Positions 1-6,685 of a stretch of 64,000 nt of DNA are shown here, piece after piece. A program made the position numbers and the translations under genes. The DNA is from Cytobacillus sp. NJ13. GTDB lineage: Bacteria > Bacillota > Bacilli > Bacillales > Cytobacillaceae. Positions within the stretch are counted from its first letter, which is position 1, and each line of letters starts with the position of its first letter. The stretch covers positions 2,476,501 to 2,540,500 of the forward strand of contig JAUCFP010000006.1 of assembly GCA_030348385.1 (NCBI GenBank), read 5' to 3'. The notes under the pieces were generated by a model. The model had not been told where the DNA came from. It was given only the letters and a program-made list of their open reading frames with translations, and did no database searches.

Positions 1-554
1 TAAAGGCCATCAATCTTAAATGTCTCGCTAACTGCAGCTGCTACTGCATTTCCCTGTACCATGATGCTTGGAATCAGTTCAATCATCAGCGCGAACGCAA
101 AGATCACACCAAGCCACTTCATGTTAAGCCCTTTCGTCATGTAATACATAGGGCCGCCCACATATTCTCCATCTTCATTTTTTTCTCTGTACTTAATGGC
201 CAATACACTTTCCGAGAACTTAATGGCCATTCCAATGAACGCAATGACCCACATCCAAAATACCGCACCCGGACCGCCAAACATGATGGCTGCCGGTACA
301 CCTACAATATTCGCGGCACCAATGGTGGAAGCCAGCGCTGATGTGAGGGCCTGTAATGGTGTAACGGTTCCTTTTCCCTTTGGCTTTTTAAATACACTTC
401 CAAATGTTTGCTTAAAAATATATACCGGATAACGGAACTGGAAGAAACCAAGCAAAAAGGTCAAGTACAGACCCGTTCCAGCTAATAATAGGATTATGGG
501 ATATCCCCACAGCCATCCTGAAATATCTCCAACGACTTCTAATAACGTATCCAA
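1..554 (-). CDS. Sodium:alanine symporter family protein (AGCS), 3' part cut by window edge
   Basis: This is the N-terminal part of an alanine or glycine/Na+ symporter of the AGCS family, an inner-membrane permease; the rest lies left of base 1. Translation of the minus strand gives a first hydrophobic segment and then the family-typical stretch ALTSALASTIGAANIVGVPA (about residues 62-81), followed by GGPMYYMTKGL. The reading frame opens with TTG at 554-552, preceded six bases away by the strong ribosome binding site AAGGGGGAA (561-569), so I take TTG as the start; there is no ATG nearby. It is divergent from the marR gene, and the promoter region in between (555-713) is shared. Family assignment is secure; the exact substrate is inferred. 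Confidence 0.9.
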   Translation of the reverse strand, partial: MDTLLEVVGDISGWLWGYPIILLLAGTGLYLTFLLGFFQFRYPVYIFKQTFGSVFKKPKGKGTVTPLQALTSALASTIGAANIVGVPAAIMFGGPGAVFWMWVIAFIGMAIKFSESVLAIKYREKNEDGEYVGGPMYYMTKGLNMKWLGVIFAFALMIELIPSIMVQGNAVAAAVSETFKIDGL

Positions 555-651
555 AAAAATTTCCCCCTTAATGTTATGCACAGTTGCTCTTATGACTCCA
601 TTCCCTTTTATTTACCAGTTAAACACTTAGTTACCAAAAGAATATGTGAGG

Positions 652-680
652 TAGACATATTCATAAATTTCATGTATAGT
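652..680 (+). promoter_or_regulatory. Sigma-A promoter of marR-MFS operon
   Basis: TAGACA (652-657), 17-base spacer, TATAGT (675-680). It reads towards the MarR gene and its -10 overlaps the palindromic operator at 677-694. Confidence 0.7.
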
Positions 681-694
681 TAGCTAGGTAACTA
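677..694. promoter_or_regulatory. Palindromic MarR-type operator
   Basis: TAGTTA-nCTAGn-TAACTA is an 18-base inverted repeat with only one mismatched pair. It overlaps the -10 box and the likely transcription start of the MarR gene. A second related half-site, TAGTTACC, is at 628-635. The location fits autorepression, as is usual for MarR regulators sitting next to efflux genes; binding itself is inferred. Confidence 0.65.
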
Positions 695-713
695 TTTTAA
701 GCAGGTGAATACG

Positions 714-1142
714 ATGCACCCAAATCAAAGTGAATTTTTTCATTCCATCAACCAATTTACACGCCATTTTTCCAAAGTACTTAATGAAAGTTTGGTGCCC
801 CTTGGTTTATATGCTGCTCAATGGACGATTATTTACCGTCTAAAAATTGGTGGCCCGAGCACTCAAAAAGAGATTTCTTCTTATCTGGGAGTTGAGGCTC
901 CGACCATGACCAGGACATTGGCCCGTCTTGAGAAATCGGGCTGGATCATCAGAACGGCAGGCAAGGACAAACGTGAAAAATTGATTTCACTGACTGATGC
1001 AGCCATCCAGGAATACGACAATTGGCTTGCCGCCGTGCGATCAAGTGAAAGTAATGTCCTTCAGAACATTACGGAAGAAGAAATCGGCACGATGATCAGG
1101 CTTATGGCAAAAATGAGAGAAAATATGGTACCAGGCACCTAG
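714..1142 (+). CDS. MarR family transcriptional regulator
   Basis: This 142-residue protein has the MarR layout: N-terminal helices, a winged helix-turn-helix (about residues 50-95, with TQKEISSYLGVEAPTMTR as the helix pair and a DKRxKLISLT wing), and a C-terminal dimerisation helix. The start is ATG 714, with AGGTG at 703-707 at good spacing; an in-frame GTG at 705 lies inside that ribosome binding site and is less likely. The gene is 54 bases upstream of an MFS efflux-type permease. A palindrome over its promoter suggests self-regulation and relief by a small hydrophobic ligand. The arrangement recalls the MarR-MFS multidrug pairs of B. subtilis, but the ligand cannot be read from sequence. 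Confidence 0.9.
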   Translation: MHPNQSEFFHSINQFTRHFSKVLNESLVPLGLYAAQWTIIYRLKIGGPSTQKEISSYLGVEAPTMTRTLARLEKSGWIIRTAGKDKREKLISLTDAAIQEYDNWLAAVRSSESNVLQNITEEEIGTMIRLMAKMRENMVPGT

Positions 1143-1176
1143 ACCATTTCACCAAATTGGTATAGGTACCTGGTAC
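1128..1176 (+). repeat. Long hairpin at marR-MFS junction
   Basis: Arms 1128-1141 and 1163-1176 (GTACCAGGCACCTA and TAGGTACCTGGTAC) pair over 14 positions with one mismatch. The first arm covers the last codons and stop of the MarR gene. Inside the loop CCATTT and AAATTGG can pair. There is no T-run, so this is not a standard terminator; an mRNA-processing or dispersed-repeat role is possible. Confidence 0.6.
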
Positions 1177-1196
1177 TTCATTGTTAGGAGGACAAC

Positions 1197-2393
1197 ATGA
1201 AGAAACAGCCATTATGGACGAAGGATTTTTTGAGTATTTCTATTACTAGTTTTTTCTTATTTATGGGGTTTTATGTTTTGCTGACTACGCTTCCCCTTTA
1301 TATTTTGGATGATTTAAAAGGGGACGAAACACAGGTAGGCCTAATTATTTCGGTCTTTCTGATTGCTGCAGTAATCAGCCGGCCTTTTACAGGGAAATGG
1401 ATTGACGAGGTTGGACGCCGAAAGATCCTAATTGCTTCCTTGATTGTGTTTGCCGTATCTTCCCTGCTTTATTTCTGGGCTGACTCTACGCCTGCTCTTT
1501 TAGCACTGAGATTCCTGCACGGAGTTGGATTTGGCATGGCCACTACTGCAACTGGGGCTATCGTTGCTGATATTGTGCCGAATGAACGCAGAGGCGAAGG
1601 ACTTGGCTATTATGCGATGTTCATGAATCTGGCCATGGTCATTGGCCCGTTTGCCGGTTTGACGATCGTTCAATACGCAAGCTTTTCATGGATTTTTGCT
1701 TTATGTACAGTTTTATCTTTTATTGCTATAGTGCTGGGTGTTTTTGTAAAAATACCGCAAAAAGCAGAGAGCACTGTGAAGCATCCAAAATTTACACTTT
1801 CAAGCTTATTTGAAAAAAATGCAGTTCCTGTGGCAATTTCTGCAGGCATCCTTGCTTTTGCTTACTCAGGAATTCTTTCCTTTATTTCTGTTTATGCGAA
1901 AGAGCTTGATTTGCTTGAAGCTGCAAGCTTCTTTTTTGTGGTATATGCCGCATTCATTATTATGTCCCGCCCATTTACAGGCCGCTGGTTTGATGCGTAC
2001 GGAGAAAATAAAGTAATCTATCCGGCCATTATTCTTTTTGCTGCTGGGTTGTTTTTACTCAGTCAGGCAAACAGCACCTTTGTGTTTCTGCTGTCAGGTG
2101 CGATAATCGGATTGGGGTATGGCACTATTGTTCCGAGCCTTCAAACCGTTGCAATCAAGCAGGCGGATCCCGCTAAACGCGGGCTTGCAACCTCGACCTT
2201 TTTCACACTCTTTGATACCGGGATTGGATTAGGATCCTATGTTCTCGGCATACTTGCTGTTAAGACAGGCTTCTCATCGCTTTATTTTATGCTTGGTGGA
2301 GTAGCATTGTTTGGCTTGCTCGTCTACTACCTTCTTCACGGAAAAAAGACAGAACCAAAAACCATTCATTCAGAAGCAGATCTTCCATTATAA
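1197..2393 (+). CDS. MFS transporter, probable drug/solute efflux permease
   Basis: A 398-residue major facilitator with about 12 predicted membrane segments. Motif A-like GKWIDEVGRRK follows the second segment, and a matching RPFTGRWFDAYGEN occurs at the same place in the second half, which is the internal-duplication signature of MFS proteins. Motif C-like glycine/proline-rich sequence (MFMNLAMVIGPFAG) lies in segment 5, typical of antiporters. The ribosome binding site AGGAGG (1186-1191) fixes the ATG at 1197. It forms an operon with the upstream MarR gene, which suggests efflux of the compound sensed by that regulator. A clear terminator follows at once. Substrate unknown. Confidence 0.9.
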   Translation: MKKQPLWTKDFLSISITSFFLFMGFYVLLTTLPLYILDDLKGDETQVGLIISVFLIAAVISRPFTGKWIDEVGRRKILIASLIVFAVSSLLYFWADSTPALLALRFLHGVGFGMATTATGAIVADIVPNERRGEGLGYYAMFMNLAMVIGPFAGLTIVQYASFSWIFALCTVLSFIAIVLGVFVKIPQKAESTVKHPKFTLSSLFEKNAVPVAISAGILAFAYSGILSFISVYAKELDLLEAASFFFVVYAAFIIMSRPFTGRWFDAYGENKVIYPAIILFAAGLFLLSQANSTFVFLLSGAIIGLGYGTIVPSLQTVAIKQADPAKRGLATSTFFTLFDTGIGLGSYVLGILAVKTGFSSLYFMLGGVALFGLLVYYLLHGKKTEPKTIHSEADLPL

Positions 2394-2420
2394 GAGCCCA
2401 TTAGCGGCTCTTTCTTTTTG
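2394..2420 (+). terminator. Rho-independent terminator after MFS gene
   Basis: GAGCC (2394-2398) pairs with GGCTC (2406-2410), followed by TTTCTTTTT. Confidence 0.85.
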
Positions 2421-2455
2421 TCAATCTAAAATTATGTATATTTTCAGAATATTAT

Positions 2456-2484
2456 TTGTATTTTTGTGAACATTGGCATATAAT
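2456..2484 (+). promoter_or_regulatory. Sigma-A promoter of small membrane protein gene
   Basis: TTGTAT (2456-2461), exactly 17 bases, TATAAT (2479-2484); the small gene at 2514 follows. Confidence 0.7.
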
Positions 2485-2513
2485 GTAATTAATACCTTTT
2501 GGGAGGTTCGCTA

Positions 2514-2630
2514 ATGACCATTGTTCATGTATTGAATTTTTCTATTCCAATTGCCTGTGTATTTTTATTTGGTGTCATGGTCGACCGCATGTGCAAACCG
2601 GATGGCACGGAACAGAAAGCAAATGAATAA
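2514..2630 (+). CDS. Small predicted single-pass membrane protein, 38 aa
   Basis: A 38-residue open frame with its own promoter (2456-2484), a good ribosome binding site (GGGAGG at 2501-2506) and its own terminator. Residues 8-25 are hydrophobic (NFSIPIACVFLFGVMV) and the tail is short, polar and charged (ends KPDGTEQKANE). Small proteins of this shape often bind larger membrane proteins, but I recognise no family and propose no function. The transcription unit is isolated between the MFS gene and the convergent mot operon. Confidence 0.7.
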   Translation: MTIVHVLNFSIPIACVFLFGVMVDRMCKPDGTEQKANE

Positions 2631-2644
2631 TGATTTTTAACTTC

Positions 2645-2674
2645 AAAGCGGCTGGATTACAGCGCTTTTTTATT
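2645..2674 (+). terminator. Terminator after small membrane protein gene
   Basis: AAAGCG (2645-2650) and CGCTTT (2663-2668) form the stem, followed by more T residues. Confidence 0.7.
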
Positions 2675-2681
2675 TTCAATG

Positions 2682-2707
2682 CAAAAAGAAACCAGCCTCT
2701 AAGGCTG
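2682..2707 (-). terminator. Terminator of motAB operon
   Basis: On the minus strand CAGCC-ttag-aGGCTG is followed by TTTCTTTTT; it begins in the last motB codons. Confidence 0.7.
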
Positions 2708-3496
2708 ATTCCCCGTTCTTGGCAATATTAAAATCTCTACCCGTCTGTTCTTCGCTCTGCCTTCCTTGGTATCATTTCCGGCAACCGGCTGAAATTCTCC
2801 AAAGCCTTTGGCACTGAACCATTTAGGGTCCAGCTGGTCATTCTTCAGGATTATTTTCATAAAGTTGACAGCGCGCATCACACTGAGCTCCCAGTTTGAT
2901 TCGAAGTTTGAGTTGCGGATCGGGACATTGTCTGTATGGCCGCTGATGATGATGTTTCTTGGCGGGTCCATGATGAGAAGCTCTGCAATTTCACTTGCCA
3001 TTTTTAAATCCTGCTCACGGACTTCTGCACTGCCTGAGCCGAACAGGACATTATCCCGGATTGACACAAGCAGTCCTTCGGTGGTTAAAGAGGTTTCCAG
3101 TTTATCTGCCAGATTTTGATTTTCGATAAATGCATTGACTCTTTGCTGCAGCTCTGCCAGTTCTTCCTGATCGGCAGCCTGCTTCAGCTTTTCTTTTTCC
3201 AATTCATCCAGAGCTGCCATTTCCTCCAGATCCTTGCTTGGCTTTTCGGACACAGCATCAGTGGATTGCATTTGGCCTTCAGGCATTGGGCTTGGGAATT
3301 CCAATACCCCGGTTCCGCCTGAAAAGACATCGTTAAATGCCTTTGATAGCTTTTGAAATTTCTGGGCATCTACGGAACTCATTGCGAATAGGACAATGAA
3401 TAGGGCCAGAAGCAGAGTTAATAAATCAGCATACGGCAAAAGCCAGGATTCATCTACATGATCCTCATGGTGCTGCTTCTTTTTCCGCCTACTCAT
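2699..3496 (-). CDS. motB: Flagellar motor stator protein MotB
   Basis: MotB (265 aa) anchors the stator ring to peptidoglycan and carries the ion-binding aspartate. The sequence shows a basic N-terminus, then a single membrane helix with the signature DESWLLPYADLLTLLLALF (Asp in PYAD is the proton-binding residue), a long charged coiled linker (about residues 85-125), and a C-terminal OmpA-like domain with the peptidoglycan-binding GHTDNVPIRNSNFESNWELS motif and a later NRRVEI. It overlaps the end of motA by eight bases (ATGAGTAG), so translation is probably coupled. The overall similarity to B. subtilis MotB favours the proton type over the sodium-driven MotS, though ion choice is inferred. 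Located in the cell membrane with a periplasm-facing domain. Confidence 0.95.
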   Translation of the reverse strand: MSRRKKKQHHEDHVDESWLLPYADLLTLLLALFIVLFAMSSVDAQKFQKLSKAFNDVFSGGTGVLEFPSPMPEGQMQSTDAVSEKPSKDLEEMAALDELEKEKLKQAADQEELAELQQRVNAFIENQNLADKLETSLTTEGLLVSIRDNVLFGSGSAEVREQDLKMASEIAELLIMDPPRNIIISGHTDNVPIRNSNFESNWELSVMRAVNFMKIILKNDQLDPKWFSAKGFGEFQPVAGNDTKEGRAKNRRVEILILPRTGNQP

Positions 3497-4283
3497 CCTT
3501 CGTCACGCTGCTTTCTTCAAGGAATTTTCGGCGTTCTCCTGCAGGAAGGTAGGAAGCAAGCTTTTGTTCTATTACCCGAGGAGCCTCGCCTTCCAATATA
3601 GAAAGAATTCCTTCGATCATCATACTTTTAATTTTTGCTTCCTGCTTGGATTTTCTCTTTAGCTTATTAGCAAACGGATGCCAAAACACATAACCCGTGA
3701 AAATCCCCAGCAAGGTTGCTACGAATGCCGCACTTATGGCATGACCGAGGCTGGTGGTGTCCTCCATATTTCCAAGTGCTGCAATTAATCCAATTACTGC
3801 TCCCAGCACCCCAAGGGATGGGGCATAGGTACCTGCCTGGCTGAAAATTTGCGCTCCGGCCTGATGTCTTTCTTCCATCGCTTCGATTTCTTCGCTTAAT
3901 ACATCACGTATATAATCGGCACTTTGCCCATCAACAGCCAGAGATAAGCCGTTCTTTAAAAAAGTATTTTCGATTTCGTTCGTTTTGACTTCAAGTGCAA
4001 GCAATCCTTCTTTTCTTGCCAGCTGGGCCCAATCCGAAAACATCTTAATCATCTCAGCCGGGTTCATCAGCTTTTCTTCTTTAAATAAAATCCCAAAAAG
4101 CTTGGGCACCCGTTTGATTTCATTTGTTGGAAATGCAATTGCCACTGCTGCTGCAGTTCCCAGGATAATGATCAGAATAGCGGCCGGGTTAATCAGAACA
4201 GACGGGGAAACCCCTTTAAAAACCATCCCTACACCAACTGCTATGATCCCTAATATTACTCCTATAATCGTTGTTTTATCCAT
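3489..4283 (-). CDS. motA: Flagellar motor stator protein MotA
   Basis: MotA (264 aa) forms the stator ion channel with MotB and contacts FliG. The sequence begins MDKTTIIGVILGIIAVGVGM and closely follows B. subtilis MotA, including NPAAILIIILGT, the cytoplasmic loop AQLARKEGLLALE, the SQAGTYAPSLGVLGAVIGLI helix pair and ISAAFVATLLGIFTGYV. ATG at 4283 is favoured because AAGGTG lies nine bases upstream; an in-frame GTG at 4292 lies too close to that site. The operon has a sigma-D-type promoter at 4336-4362, tying expression to the motility regulon. motB follows with an overlap. Confidence 0.95.
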   Translation of the reverse strand: MDKTTIIGVILGIIAVGVGMVFKGVSPSVLINPAAILIIILGTAAAVAIAFPTNEIKRVPKLFGILFKEEKLMNPAEMIKMFSDWAQLARKEGLLALEVKTNEIENTFLKNGLSLAVDGQSADYIRDVLSEEIEAMEERHQAGAQIFSQAGTYAPSLGVLGAVIGLIAALGNMEDTTSLGHAISAAFVATLLGIFTGYVFWHPFANKLKRKSKQEAKIKSMMIEGILSILEGEAPRVIEQKLASYLPAGERRKFLEESSVTKDE

Positions 4284-4335
4284 GCAAGCCACACCTTCTA
4301 TGTAGTCTGAAATTCTCTAAAACCTTCTATTATTA

Positions 4336-4362
4336 ATTTCGGATGATTTTTACAGTTCTTTA
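4336..4362 (-). promoter_or_regulatory. Sigma-D (motility) promoter of motAB
   Basis: On the minus strand TAAA (4362-4359), 15 bases, TCCGAAAT (4343-4336). The B. subtilis sigma-D consensus is TAAA-N15-GCCGATAT, so six of eight -10 bases agree and the spacing is exact. Confidence 0.75.
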
Positions 4363-4379
4363 GGAAATTTTTCATATAT

Positions 4380-4413
4380 AAAAGGCAGAGGTGCTTCCCC
4401 CGCCTTCGTTTTT
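4380..4413 (-). terminator. Possible terminator after Asp/Arg-rich protein gene
   Basis: On the minus strand AAGGC ... GCCTTTT flank a purine-rich loop; the stem is short and imperfect. Confidence 0.4.
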
Positions 4414-4420
4414 ATTGTTT

Positions 4421-4804
4421 TTAGAACCAGCGGCATCCGCAGAAACCTCTTCTTCTGCGGTCATCGTCATCTCTTCTGCGGTCATCATCATCTCTTCTGC
4501 GGTCATCGTCATCTCTTCGGCGTCTGCATCCTCTTCCAGATCCAGCTAAATCTCTGTTGTACCATAAGTCACCTGCACGCGATACATCATCACGGCGATG
4601 TCTTCTGCGGTCATCCTCTGCTCCGCCAACACTGTCTCTTCCACAGCCGCAATGTCTTCTTCGATTGTCCTCGATTCCAGCTACATCGTCATCTCGGCGG
4701 TGATTCCTGCGGCGATCATCATCTTCTTTTACAATTACTCTATCGGCTCTGATCTCCACTTCATCTGCATTAATCTCTAATCTTCTTCTCCAATCTCTCG
4801 ACAT
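4421..4804 (-). CDS. Asp/Arg-rich repeat protein with Cys-containing tail, unknown function
   Basis: A 127-residue, highly charged protein. An excellent ribosome binding site (AAAGGAGG upstream of ATG 4804) makes it a real gene. Residues 1-27 look structured, with alternating acidic and hydrophobic positions (EINADEVEIRADRVIV). The remainder is low complexity: DDDRRR-type blocks, a central HCGCGR, and at residues 97-117 a seven-residue unit R/DDDDRRR repeated three times by a 21-base DNA repeat. The tail is RGFCGCRWF. The composition (charged repeats plus paired cysteines) is reminiscent of spore-surface proteins, and CATATTCTA upstream resembles a sigma-K -10 box, but no -35 fits, so this remains a weak inference. 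I recognise no named family. Confidence 0.7.
   Translation of the reverse strand: MSRDWRRRLEINADEVEIRADRVIVKEDDDRRRNHRRDDDVAGIEDNRRRHCGCGRDSVGGAEDDRRRHRRDDVSRAGDLWYNRDLAGSGRGCRRRRDDDDRRRDDDDRRRDDDDRRRRGFCGCRWF
4450..4512. repeat. 21-bp coding tandem repeat
   Basis: About three head-to-tail copies of tctcttctgcggtcatcrtca (shown on the plus strand) encode the DDDDRRR heptads of the charged protein. Copy number may vary between strains. Confidence 0.8.
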
Positions 4805-4902
4805 AAGTCTACCTCCTTTCTAATGGATACTATAGAATATGTGCCACAGGAGTTTTTCGCATGGACAAATCCCCAATCAGAAAGAAAATGTGCCTGTTTA
4901 AA

Positions 4903-4937
4903 GAAAAAAACCCCAGTCCTATTCAGGAGAGGAGTTT
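4903..4937 (-). terminator. Terminator of STAS protein gene
   Basis: Minus strand ACTCC-TCCTgaatAGGA-TGGGGT followed by TTTTTT. Confidence 0.7.
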
Positions 4938-4944
4938 TGAGAAT

Positions 4945-5406
4945 TTATACTTTTTGAAAGACGAGGCTGTTTATTTTCATTAAATGCTTTAAGGCCGCCT
5001 GGAAGGTAGCATGTGTTTCAGCATTTAATTCAATGCCGGATAAGACGATTTCCTTTATCAGCTGCGGGGTCATTCCTACAAAGTAAGGCTTTACTCCCAT
5101 GAGATTAATGGAATCAGTCAGGTTGCGGATTTGCTCTCCAACTTCGGAAAGGCACATCTGCTCTATGCGGTCGACCGTAATATCGGTAAAATCTATGATG
5201 GCAAATTCAGTGTCATGGTCTTTAATATGATTCAGGATTTTAGCCGTAATTTTTTCGAATCTTTCTGCCATGAGCAGGCCTGTAATGGGCACCAGTATCG
5301 CCTGGGGAATAATCGATGGAATAATCGGTGCAGTCATATCCGCTATAGCTGCCACATATTCTTCCACTCTTTTTTCAAGGACCGTTATATATTCATCTTT
5401 GTTCAT
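4945..5406 (-). CDS. STAS domain protein, RsbS/RsbR-like
   Basis: A 153-residue protein with a STAS fold, the phosphorylatable module of anti-anti-sigma factors and stressosome subunits. After a short amphipathic N-terminus (residues 1-20) come the strand-helix pattern IIPQAILVPITGLLMAERFE (typical beta1-beta2 opening), EFAIIDFTDIT at the position of the regulatory Ser/Thr region, and VKPYFVGMTPQL, ending with HATFQAALKHLM. It lacks the N-terminal globin-like domain of RsbR proteins, so it resembles a stand-alone or short-N-terminus paralogue. No kinase or phosphatase partner is adjacent. A second, full-length RsbR-like protein is encoded at 8902-9747. Probably cytoplasmic and linked to stress signalling; partner unknown. 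Confidence 0.8.
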   Translation of the reverse strand: MNKDEYITVLEKRVEEYVAAIADMTAPIIPSIIPQAILVPITGLLMAERFEKITAKILNHIKDHDTEFAIIDFTDITVDRIEQMCLSEVGEQIRNLTDSINLMGVKPYFVGMTPQLIKEIVLSGIELNAETHATFQAALKHLMKINSLVFQKV

Positions 5407-5437
5407 ATATTCTCCTCAATTCCAATCATCTAATCCA

Positions 5438-5818
5438 TTAGAATAATTTATTGTTAATTTTTTCTCCGTAGTTTTTGAAAAGGGATGAGTTGGTGTTTTG
5501 TCTTCTTTTCGACATCATGCTGTTAAAGCGAAGCATCTTTTCGTTAAGTTTCTTCTGCAATGCTTTTTTTTCTTCCTGATCCTCACATTGTTTAATAAGA
5601 TCTTCGATTGTCAGCATTTCCTTCTTCATTTGGTTTTCTTCATCAGTGAATCCTGCATTTTTCATGATGCGGTAGGCCATGCGCAAATTCTCAGGGACGG
5701 AAGACAAGTCATCGAACGGAAGCGGTTTCCCATAGCCTGGCAAATTATCAAAATCGCCATCCTTGTACGCTTTTTTTATCCGATCTTCAGACAGTATAGA
5801 AAAGAAGTCCAATCTCAA
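5438..5818 (-). CDS. DUF1992 (DnaJ-C28-like) family protein
   Basis: A 126-residue member of the DUF1992 family, whose hallmark is visible: SEDRIKKAYKDGDFDNLPG followed by GKPLPFDD and the PENLRMAYRIMKNAGF segment. The C-terminal half is a charged helix (coiled-coil-like KKALQKKLNEKML). Biochemical role is not established for the bacterial family. The frame opens with TTG at 5818, with AAGGGGG upstream, but the spacing is tight; an internal TTG at 5812 would give better spacing, so the first two residues are uncertain. It sits alone between the STAS gene and the UGA-containing peroxiredoxin. Confidence 0.85.
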   Translation of the reverse strand: MRLDFFSILSEDRIKKAYKDGDFDNLPGYGKPLPFDDLSSVPENLRMAYRIMKNAGFTDEENQMKKEMLTIEDLIKQCEDQEEKKALQKKLNEKMLRFNSMMSKRRQNTNSSLFKNYGEKINNKLF

Positions 5819-5936
5819 GTTCCCCCTTCACTTCATTTGTTACTTATTATTATATATTTTCGGTGCTGCTTATTAAAGTAATTATGTATATGGAGGACCT
5901 GCAGAAAAAACAAGAGAAAGCTTGCGCCTCCTCCCT

Positions 5937-6524
5937 TCAGATTTTTCCTATTAAGTTCGGATCAATGTTAATCCCGGTCTGGCCAGGCTGCCAATTGGCC
6001 GGTACACCTTTCCCTGTCTGCTTTGCATATTGAATTCCCTGCATGATTCTGACATGTTCATGCAGATTTCTGCCGACTTCACCGGGGTAAATGAGCTTCG
6101 CCGCAATAATGCCATTGGGGTCAATAAAAATAGATGCCCTGACCGCAGCTCCAGACTTTTCGTCCAAAACCTTATAAGCTCTGCTTATTTGATGGGTTCG
6201 ATCGCTTACCATTGGATAATTTACATTTTTTAAAGAGGGAGATGTTTCCTTAAAGACTTTATGAGCATATACACTGTCCGTACTGATGGACATTGCTTCA
6301 CAGTTTAAGGCTTTTAAATATGGATTCACAGCGGCGACCGCCGCCAATTCTGTCGGTCAGACAAATGTGAAATCACTCGGGTAAAAAAACAGCAGCACCC
6401 ATTTTCCAATATAATTCTCCAAATTGACCTTTTTTATTTGATGATCAATGACAGCATCTGCAATAAAAACCGGAGCACGGTCTCCCCGGCCCGCACAGAA
6501 TACGGAAGCATTCGAATCATTCAC
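5937..6524 (-). CDS. 2-Cys-type peroxiredoxin with in-frame UGA (probable selenoprotein, PrxU-like)
   Basis: Read through one TGA, this is a complete 195-residue peroxiredoxin of the AhpC/TSA family, reducing peroxides. Start is GTG 6524-6522 with GGAGGGGG six bases upstream. The conserved Prx core [20 protein letters not shown] appears with x = TGA (6359-6357, codon 56), exactly where the peroxidatic cysteine belongs. Downstream follow the family motifs [43 protein letters not shown] and VPANWQPGQ. The usual C-terminal resolving cysteine (VCPANW) is missing, so recycling must differ. A stem-loop with apical GGTC starts 18 bases after TGA. PrxU of Eubacterium acidaminophilum is a known selenoprotein with this same FVUPTE motif. 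The true stop at 5939-5937 is also TGA. Alternative: a nonsense pseudogene; the intact frame on both sides argues against it. Confidence 0.85.
6329..6346 (-). promoter_or_regulatory. Putative bacterial SECIS element 1
   Basis: Directly after the in-frame TGA (6359-6357), GCGGC-GGTC-GCCGC forms five Watson-Crick pairs plus two closing G-T pairs. The apical loop is GGTC with its first base 18 nt after TGA. This agrees with the known rule for bacterial SECIS (loop G in the first two positions, 16-37 nt from UGA) and resembles the GGUCU loop of E. coli fdhF. Confidence 0.75.
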
Positions 6525-6566
6525 GGCTATCCCCCTCCCTTCCTCTTTCGTCTCTGCTATATATAC

Positions 6567-6578
6567 TTATGCGCATAA
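6567..6578. promoter_or_regulatory. Perfect palindrome in the selenoprotein promoter spacer
   Basis: TTATGCGCATAA lies between a possible -35 TTGCTT and a possible -10 TATAGC (17-base spacer) reading on the minus strand to the peroxiredoxin gene. It could be an operator; the regulator is unknown. Confidence 0.5.
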
Positions 6579-6685
6579 AAGCAAAATTGAACGGAAAATA
6601 TTGAATGAGAGAGCCATACATAGTCCTGATGCCCAAGGGAAAAATAGTGAAAGAATGCTACTTCAAGAATGAAAGGAGCCTGACT

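Noticed and set aside
196..432. Plus-strand frame inside the truncated alanine symporter gene
   Set aside because: It is the antisense of a conserved AGCS sequence and has no family features.
2808..3322. Plus-strand frames opposite motB
   Set aside because: motB on the other strand is unmistakable; these are antisense shadows.
4598..4780. Plus-strand frame opposite the Asp/Arg-rich gene
   Set aside because: It has no ribosome binding site and is the complement of low-complexity Arg/Asp codons.
4820..4850. Sigma-K promoter for the Asp/Arg-rich gene
   Set aside because: CATATTCTA fits a sigma-K -10 box (CATAnnnTA), but no AC at the right -35 distance was found.
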